A DNA stretch of 12,710 nt from JBLHKE01 sp047619485 (GTDB lineage: Bacteria > Verrucomicrobiota > Verrucomicrobiia > Verrucomicrobiales > DEV007), in NCBI GenBank assembly GCA_047619485.1, contig JBLHKE010000148.1:1-12710 (forward strand). Direction: 5' to 3'. This document shows positions 8,307 through 12,710 of the stretch, piece by piece (the first letter of the stretch is position 1; each line of letters begins with the position of its first letter). The notes beneath the pieces are model-generated. The model saw nothing but the letters and a program-made list of their open reading frames with translations. It was not told the origin of the DNA and did no database searches. The translations under genes were made by a program, and so were the position numbers.

Positions 8307-9797
8307 ATGAAAAAACACCATAGAACGTTCGCACTGATCGCCTTAGCTAGCACAGCGCTCTGCAGTAAAGCCTCAGCCGGCCTCATACCGAACGGCGACT
8401 TCGAAGCCGGCGCGGCTGGCTGGGACCAGTTCGACGCTGGAGGCTCTTACGCTTACGAGTTCCCCAGCACCGGCGGCAACCCTGACGGCTACGGCGTCAT
8501 CGACAATACCGGCGGCGGCGGCGGCTTTGGTATCTTTATCTCGAATTCGGGTAGCGTGTTCACTCTCGATTCGCTCGGACTGACCGCAGGGGAAAGTTAC
8601 GTATTCACCCAGGACATGATTATCCTGTCCGGAGAGAATCACGGCGGATTTAAGGTCGATTACTTCACTGGGGAGACTGGAATTGGCAGCTCGGGCGAAG
8701 AATTTGCGGATCCGATCGACGGTGGCTCCTGGAAGACCTACAGCTTCGACGTGGACATTCCGGCGGCGGCTGACGGAGTCAAAATCGTGCCACTCTGGGG
8801 CGCCGACTCGAAGATCGGATACGATAACATCCGCTTCCTCGACCCGGTGCCAGAAATTTTTGAGGCAGATATCGAAGTAGGCACCGTGCTCAGCTGGGAA
8901 CCGGAGGGTTCCGGTCTAGTCCATCAACCCCAATTTTCATTCGATGATGAAGAATGGAACAACATTGGCGATGCGGTCGTCGGAGAATCCCCGACATCGA
9001 TCTTCGTGACCGACGAGGCACCGTTCTACCGCGTCAACGTGGAGCAAATCGTGATTGATACTGCCCTCATCAACGGCGATTTCGAAGTGGATGGCGGCGA
9101 CGGCTGCGCTGAAGGTTGGATCTGCTTTACATCTTCGAGTCAGCCGCCAACCCGAATTACCACGGACTCGCGCTCCGGCGAAGCGTCAATCAGGATCGCG
9201 GTCATCAACGACAACGCTGGCGCACCGAACACGGCCGAGCTGCAGCAAAATGTCAGGATCGCGGGCGGAACTATCATCCCCGGCGAGAGTTACGACTTCT
9301 TCTTCTGGGCCAAGCAGATCGACTTCGGAGTGAGCTACGTTCAGAATTACCGTGTGCAGTGGCGGAACGGTGATGACGTCCCCATTGGCGATCCCCCGTT
9401 CACGCAGTTCATGGGTGGCGACAACGAGTGGGCAGAGATCCGGACAAACGGCCTGGTTGCTCCGGACGGTGCGGAGACGGCATTTATCCAAATCTTTGGA
9501 GCTACGGGTGCCGTACCGGGTGCCACTGCTCTCGGCGAGGTGCTGATCGATGATATTATTCTTGGCGGGAGTGCGGTCGAGGAGTTCGATACGATCACGG
9601 CGGAGCTAGCGCCTGGCGTGCGGATCACTTGGGACACGAAGTCAGGAACGAGCTACCAAGTTCAGTCGTCCGCGACCGATCTCGACGGGTTCGTTGACTT
9701 CGGAATGCCGGTCCCCGGTGATAACGAGACCGCTGCAATCAGCGATCTATTGGATCCGGACGCGAAGTTCTTCCGGGTCTTGAAGGTAGGCGAGTAA
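8307..9797 (+). CDS. Secreted protein with two CBM4/9-like jelly-roll modules
   Basis: This 496-residue protein starts with a clear signal peptide (MKKHHRTFALIALASTALC), with likely cleavage after KASA at residue 24. Two modules open with the LIPNGDFE / LINGDFEVD motif that begins CBM4/9-like galactose-binding folds: residues ~26-182, ending GYDNIRFLD, and ~252-422, ending IDDIILGG. Each is followed by a small beta domain with a late Y/F-x-R-V motif: ~185-248 ending FYRVN, and ~425-496 with SYQVQSSATDL and FFRV. No catalytic domain is visible, so its role is probably to bind glycan outside the inner membrane; it could be a scaffold or periplasmic or surface lectin. The glycan cannot be named. 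It lies 71 bp after the enzyme gene, past a terminator-like hairpin, with no evident Shine-Dalgarno before its ATG. A regulatory link to the sugar operon is plausible but unproven. Confidence 0.75.
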   Translation: MKKHHRTFALIALASTALCSKASAGLIPNGDFEAGAAGWDQFDAGGSYAYEFPSTGGNPDGYGVIDNTGGGGGFGIFISNSGSVFTLDSLGLTAGESYVFTQDMIILSGENHGGFKVDYFTGETGIGSSGEEFADPIDGGSWKTYSFDVDIPAAADGVKIVPLWGADSKIGYDNIRFLDPVPEIFEADIEVGTVLSWEPEGSGLVHQPQFSFDDEEWNNIGDAVVGESPTSIFVTDEAPFYRVNVEQIVIDTALINGDFEVDGGDGCAEGWICFTSSSQPPTRITTDSRSGEASIRIAVINDNAGAPNTAELQQNVRIAGGTIIPGESYDFFFWAKQIDFGVSYVQNYRVQWRNGDDVPIGDPPFTQFMGGDNEWAEIRTNGLVAPDGAETAFIQIFGATGAVPGATALGEVLIDDIILGGSAVEEFDTITAELAPGVRITWDTKSGTSYQVQSSATDLDGFVDFGMPVPGDNETAAISDLLDPDAKFFRVLKVGE

Positions 9798-9835
9798 ACC
9801 TTCCATTTTAGTCCTAGTTTCCTCCCACTTTCTTT

Positions 9836-9874
9836 GCGGCGCTGTTCCGGCGGCGTCGCAGAGGAAGATCCTCT
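9836..9874. repeat. Pair of short hairpins downstream of the CBM-like gene
   Basis: Two adjacent inverted repeats lie 38 bp after the stop codon. The first pairs 9836-9843 with 9852-9859 (GC-rich, two G-T wobbles). The second is AGAGGA (9860-9865), AGA loop, TCCTCT (9869-9874). No T-run follows, so this is not a standard intrinsic terminator. They may protect the mRNA 3' end or be part of a dispersed intergenic repeat. Confidence 0.3.
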
Positions 9875-9993
9875 TGGCATCGCGCCGTGGCTTGTAAGCA
9901 GAGAGGCTTGCGCCACGATGAGTGCACTTTAACAAACCCTAACGTTCTCATCAATCGGAGATATTGGAGTGGCATCGATCGATACCCGGCTGG

Positions 9994-10208
9994 TAGAACG
10001 GACGCCTCCGTCCGTTTGGATCGAGCGTTCCTGACCGTGAGAACCGCAACGCCCCATCCGTCCTACCCCACTCTCGGATACCCCAGCGGGAGCATCGTTT
10101 TGGATGATCGCATTCTAATGGGTGCACCGGGCGCGGATTGCAGACCGGCAAATCTTGCCCCCTTCCTTCGGGGTCAAGATTTCCCAACGGACGGTGGCGT
10201 CCGTTCTA
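9994..10208. mobile_element. MITE-like element, copy 1
   Basis: This 215-bp element has 26-bp imperfect terminal inverted repeats: 9994-10019 and the complement of 10183-10208 match at 24 of 26 positions, with an outer perfect 13 bp, TAGAACGGACGCC. Each terminus also folds on itself: an 8-bp stem at 9997-10016 (loop CCTC) and an 8-bp stem at 10186-10205 (loop GTGG). The outermost TA on each side could be a TA target duplication, as made by IS630/Tc1-type transposases. No transposase is encoded, so it would be non-autonomous. A REP/BIME-like origin is the alternative. Confidence 0.55.
10150..10182. repeat. Strong internal hairpin of the element (second copy at 10415-10447)
   Basis: AAATCTTG (10150-10157) pairs with CAAGATTT (10175-10182). 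After one C/T mismatch, CCCC (10159-10162) pairs with GGGG (10170-10173), leaving a 7-base loop TTCCTTC. The exact copy is at 10415-10447. With no T-run it is only a weak candidate terminator. It may be structural DNA or part of a transcribed RNA of the element. Confidence 0.6.
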
Positions 10209-10259
10209 CGTTCTCATCAATTGGAGATATTGGAGTGGCATCGATCGATACCCGGCTGG

Positions 10260-10473
10260 TAGAACGGACGCCTCCGTCCGTTTGGATCGAGCGTTCCTGA
10301 CCGTGAGAACCGCAACGCCCCATCCGTCCTACCCCACTCTCGGATACCCGGCGGGAGCATCGTTTTGGATGATCGCATTCTAATGGGTGCACCGGGCGCG
10401 GATTGCAGACCGGCAAATCTTGCCCCCTTCCTTCGGGGTCAAGATTTCCCAACGGACGGGGGCGTCCGTTCTA
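10260..10473. mobile_element. MITE-like element, copy 2
   Basis: This 214-bp copy lies inside the second tandem unit. Its termini are 10260-10285 and 10448-10473, again 26 bp with two mismatches and flanked by TA. It carries the same self-folding ends and internal hairpin as copy 1. The ~51 bp separating the two elements is part of the tandem unit, so the pair arose by duplicating a larger segment and not by two independent insertions. Confidence 0.55.
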
Positions 10474-10558
10474 CGTTCTTTTCCACCGCCATTCCGTGGC
10501 TTTTGATTCGCGAAAATTTCATATTGCTGATGTCATAGGGCAATTCCACCCGTGGTGA

Positions 10559-10800
10559 ATCTACGATCTTCACACCGCTTTCCGTTTCAGCCTGTCGGAC
10601 AAGACTCCAAATGGAGCAACGCCTGATTTTAATAGGAGGAGGCACCCCGAGTTTCGACTCACCGACCTCGGCACCGAGTCCGGTACAATCTCCGCCTCCG
10701 ACTCCACCGACAAGGTTCATGTCTTGAGCGGCAAAGGCGAAGTCAGCAGATACGAAGGCGTGATCGCGTTGGTGACAATCACCGCAGAACAGGCTCGCGT
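10559..10800 (+). pseudogene. FecR-like C-terminal coding remnant joined in frame to the TSP3/LamG gene
   Basis: The frame of the downstream TSP3/LamG gene stays open back to a TGA at 10556-10558, and this upstream part reads as protein. EFRLTDLGTESGTISAS is followed by DKVHVLSGKGEV and TAEQARVAGEAP. This matches the end of FecR-type domains in Verrucomicrobia (D-L-G-T-E-F-G, then V-x-V-x-x-G-x-V, then a G/E-Q-A-R-V turn). The N-terminal FecR half and the usual membrane anchor are missing, and no in-frame ATG or GTG lies between 10559 and 10723. AGGAGGAGG at 10634-10642 looks like a ribosome site but has no usable start after it. I infer a gene decapitated by rearrangement next to the tandem repeat. 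Confidence 0.5.
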
Positions 10801-12235
10801 GGCTGGGGAAGCGCCGCCCACGCCACTGCTAGAGCAACCCGGGGGTGAGGCGGATACACCCCTGAATGCGGACTCCGACACAGACAACCTGCCCGACGCC
10901 TGGGAATTGGCTCACGCCCTCGATCTCGACATCCTCTCCGGGCTGGATGGCGCTGACGCAGACAGCGACATGCTCACCGACTTGGAGGAGTACAACCTCA
11001 GCCTCGCGCAGTATCCGAACATTGACCCGAACGACGACGACAGCGATGACGACACCTTGCTGGACGGCGCAGAGATCGCCGGCGCAGGCGATCGCCCCGC
11101 GACCGACCCGACGGACGACGATAGTGACGACGACACACTTAACGACGCGGCCGAGTCAAACACCGGCACCTACGTGAGTGAAACCAATACAGGAACCAAT
11201 CCCCTCTTGGCCGACAGCGACGCTGATGGGACGGACGACGCGGCCGAAATCGCAGCCCCCTTCAGTGACCCGAACGACCCCGACGACTTCCCTAGCGTGC
11301 AACTGGTCGGCCTGTGGCGATTTGAGGGCAACGCCGAAGACAGCTCCGGGAACGAAAACCACGGCACTTTCGAAAACGATGCATCGTTGATCGATGACAC
11401 TCCCGCGGCTCTCGGCGTGGGGCAATCGCTCGACCTCGCTGGCGGCACCCAACACGTTCTAGTACCTGATGCGGCAAGCCTAGACATCAGCGCCGGCATC
11501 ACCATCAGCGCATGGGTCAACCGCTCCGCTACCGGTTGGGGAGCGATCCTCGCCAAGAGCCCGAGCGAGGGCAGTGGCCCGAACTTCCCAGGCAACTACG
11601 AGCTGCGCTTGGGCAATGGCAACGGTGTCATGAGTTTTCTCTGGGAGGAAAACGGCGTGCCAAACACGGCGCCTACCGTCACCGATACCAGCGCCGTCCC
11701 TGAAGGCGTTTGGACGCACATCGCGATCACCGGCACTCCCGACAAGGCCTATTCATTCTACATTGACGGGGCGCTCACCAGCACCGGCGTCCCCCCAGCC
11801 AGTTTTATCTCGAGCCAGAACACAAGTCCGCTATACATCGGCAGCCGAGGCGACCTGTTCACGACGATAACCGGCAGCCTCGACGATGTCGCAATTTTTT
11901 CTGGCGAGCTGCCAGCAAGCCAGATCATCGACATCATGGGCGGCGACTTCGGCGCCTTCGGAGTTGGTTCGGACGTTTTTAGGATCTCAGCGATCAGCAA
12001 GGGCGAAACCCTAGTCAACGAGGTGCTAGTCCCCTCGGTGACCCTGACCTTCAACTCGCGTGCCGGTAGAAGTTACAAGGTCGAGGCCTCGACTAGCCTC
12101 AAGTCTGCCGAGACACCCGGCGGCTGGATCGAACTCGATGACAGCTACCCATCACAAGGTGAATCAACGACTTATGTCGACACGCAGTTTGCCGGCGCCG
12201 GCCAGCGGATCTACTACCGCGTGAGCGAGAACTAG
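10724..12235 (+). CDS. TSP3-repeat and LamG-domain protein lacking a visible signal peptide, probably 5'-truncated
   Basis: The 503-residue frame starts at TTG 10724, with AAGG at 10712-10715 as a modest ribosome site; there is no ATG option nearby. Residues 1-40 continue a FecR-like sequence. Residues ~48-190 are Asp-rich thrombospondin type 3 calcium-binding repeats (NADSDTDNLPDAWE, DPNDDDSDDDTLLDGAE, LADSDADGTDDAAE). Residues ~192-409 are a LamG/concanavalin-like lectin domain, from GLWRFEGNAEDSSGNENHG through ITISAWVNRS and GVWTHIAITG to GSLDDVAIFSGEL. Residues ~415-503 are a small beta domain (GRSYKVEASTSL to YYRVSEN). Such proteins are normally exported and may bind glycan or matrix. 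Without a leader this one would stay in the cytoplasm, where TSP3 repeats make little sense, so it is probably a broken gene or one whose start I cannot find. The absence of internal stops suggests recent truncation. Confidence 0.7.
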   Translation: MSGKGEVSRYEGVIALVTITAEQARVAGEAPPTPLLEQPGGEADTPLNADSDTDNLPDAWELAHALDLDILSGLDGADADSDMLTDLEEYNLSLAQYPNIDPNDDDSDDDTLLDGAEIAGAGDRPATDPTDDDSDDDTLNDAAESNTGTYVSETNTGTNPLLADSDADGTDDAAEIAAPFSDPNDPDDFPSVQLVGLWRFEGNAEDSSGNENHGTFENDASLIDDTPAALGVGQSLDLAGGTQHVLVPDAASLDISAGITISAWVNRSATGWGAILAKSPSEGSGPNFPGNYELRLGNGNGVMSFLWEENGVPNTAPTVTDTSAVPEGVWTHIAITGTPDKAYSFYIDGALTSTGVPPASFISSQNTSPLYIGSRGDLFTTITGSLDDVAIFSGELPASQIIDIMGGDFGAFGVGSDVFRISAISKGETLVNEVLVPSVTLTFNSRAGRSYKVEASTSLKSAETPGGWIELDDSYPSQGESTTYVDTQFAGAGQRIYYRVSEN

Positions 12236-12321
12236 CATTGGTCTATCTAGAGGTATCGAGACGGATGCTTGCTCCATAGAGGCCCCCTCCATTTCAGTTC
12301 ACATCACACTACGACTGGCCC

Positions 12322-12351
12322 TTGCCTGCTAGCTCCGGGGTGAGCTATAGT
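12322..12351 (+). promoter_or_regulatory. Candidate promoter of the lamin-tail-domain gene
   Basis: TTGCCT (12322-12327) and TATAGT (12346-12351) lie 18 bp apart, and transcription would start roughly 15 bp before the ATG at 12373. A small inverted repeat, TAGCTC/GAGCTA (12330-12335 with 12342-12347), lies between and partly across these boxes and could be a regulator site. Match quality is fair and the assignment is tentative. Confidence 0.3.
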
Positions 12352-12372
12352 CTTGCCATCCCACTCCCCCAA

Positions 12373-12710
12373 ATGCTACGCCGACTACTCCCCCACCTTC
12401 TCGTCTCTCTAACACTTTGCCAGATCGCCCCTGCTGGTTCACCAGACGCCGTCGTTGTTTTCAACGAAGTCCAATACAACCCGGCGGGCATGAGTGAAGA
12501 CGGCGAGTGGGTCGAACTGTTCAACCAGATGGGGATCAAGACCGACATCTCCGGCTGGCGGATCAAGGGTCTCGATTACACATTCCCACAGGGCACGGTC
12601 ATCGATCCAGGTGACTACATCGTCGTCGCCAAGAGCCCGGCGGTCGGGCAACTCGGTCCATTTACGGGCAGTCTGGACAACAACGGTGAACGCCTCCAGT
12701 TAATCAACCA
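12373..12710 (+). CDS. Secreted lamin-tail-domain protein, 3'-truncated by the window
   Basis: An ATG at 12373 opens a frame of 112 complete codons that runs off the window without a stop. The first ~22 residues (MLRRLLPHLLVSLTLCQIAPAG) form a signal peptide. The domain that follows has the typical lamin-tail (LTD) sequence: VVFNEVQYNPAG, GEWVELFNQ, DISGWRIKG, FPQGTVIDPGDYIVVAKSP, then LDNNGERLQLINQ. In Verrucomicrobia and Planctomycetes this Ig-like domain often starts very large secreted proteins that continue with CotH kinase-like, LamG or TSP3 modules; what follows here cannot be seen. There is no clear Shine-Dalgarno sequence upstream. It lies 137 bp after the TSP3/LamG gene on the same strand and appears to have its own promoter. 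Confidence 0.85.
   Translation, partial: MLRRLLPHLLVSLTLCQIAPAGSPDAVVVFNEVQYNPAGMSEDGEWVELFNQMGIKTDISGWRIKGLDYTFPQGTVIDPGDYIVVAKSPAVGQLGPFTGSLDNNGERLQLIN

Larger units (their letters stand above)
9942..10472. repeat. Tandem duplication of a 265/266-bp unit
   Basis: Two direct copies abut: 9942-10207 (266 bp) and 10208-10472 (265 bp). By eye they differ by three substitutions and a one-base gap: C/T at 9956, CCCCAG versus CCCGG in the middle, and T/G at 10195. The word ACGTTCT stands at the start of copy 1, at the junction, and right after copy 2 (9942, 10208, 10473), as expected for a duplication through 7 bp of homology or for insertion with a duplicated target. Short open frames inside are identical in both copies, carry no recognisable domain, and are best read as chance. 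Confidence 0.9.

Noticed and set aside
9887..10452. Short open frames (80-140 codons) on both strands across the tandem repeat
   Set aside because: They repeat with the DNA unit, are rich in Arg, Pro and Ser from frame shadowing, and carry no domain or convincing ribosome site.
9942..10472. CRISPR array
   Set aside because: There are only two ~266-bp units with no short regular repeats or variable spacers, and no cas genes.
10439..10720. 93-codon minus-strand frame upstream of the TSP3/LamG gene
   Set aside because: It starts within the FecR-like coding remnant and ends in the repeat, and encodes no recognisable protein.
12330..12347. TAGCTC/GAGCTA hairpin as a terminator of the TSP3/LamG gene
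   Set aside because: The stem is only 6 bp, no T-run follows, and it lies nearly 100 bp after the stop within a promoter-like region.

Overview
The window looks like chromosomal DNA of a free-living, probably marine, polysaccharide-using member of the Verrucomicrobiota. The case rests on gene content: a DUF6288-type PDZ/helical-repeat protein, thrombospondin type 3 plus LamG secreted proteins, a FecR-like fragment of the kind often fused to LamG in this phylum, a lamin-tail-domain protein, repeated small C-terminal beta domains ending in a Y/F-x-R-V motif, and mostly poor Shine-Dalgarno sites. The phylum is an inference; the window has no rRNA or other marker gene.

Layout. (1) Bases 1-2116, plus strand: the 3' part of a DUF6288-like gene whose start lies upstream. 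(2) 2238-3236, minus strand: a LacI-family repressor, convergent with gene 1. (3) 3237-3385: a divergent control region with two identical, perfect 14-bp palindromes typical of LacI-family operators. (4) 3386-8235, plus strand: a tight two-gene operon joined by an ATGA overlap. It encodes a GPH-family sugar:cation symporter and a 1138-residue cytoplasmic enzyme that looks like an (alpha/alpha)6-barrel glycoside hydrolase or phosphorylase of uncertain family. A terminator-like hairpin overlaps its stop codon. (5) 8307-9797: a secreted protein with two CBM4/9-like jelly-roll modules and no catalytic domain. (6) 9798-10723: a 926-bp stretch without a convincing intact gene. It holds two tandem, nearly identical 265/266-bp units, each containing a MITE-like element with 26-bp self-folding inverted termini, and then a FecR-like coding remnant. 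(7) 10724-12235: TSP3 repeats, a LamG domain and a C-terminal beta domain, in frame with the FecR remnant but with no visible signal peptide. (8) 12373 to the window end: the start of a secreted lamin-tail-domain protein.

How it may work together: the LacI protein probably represses its own gene and the symporter/enzyme operon until a specific oligosaccharide or its derivative appears. The symporter would import the sugar and the large cytoplasmic enzyme would cleave it, by hydrolysis or phosphorolysis. The exported CBM-like protein could hold glycan at the cell surface, though it appears to be a separate transcription unit. The right-hand third looks like an accessory region for surface proteins, reshaped by a short mobile repeat. 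The most promising unknown is the large enzyme and its substrate. The most unusual DNA structure is the tandem inverted-repeat element.
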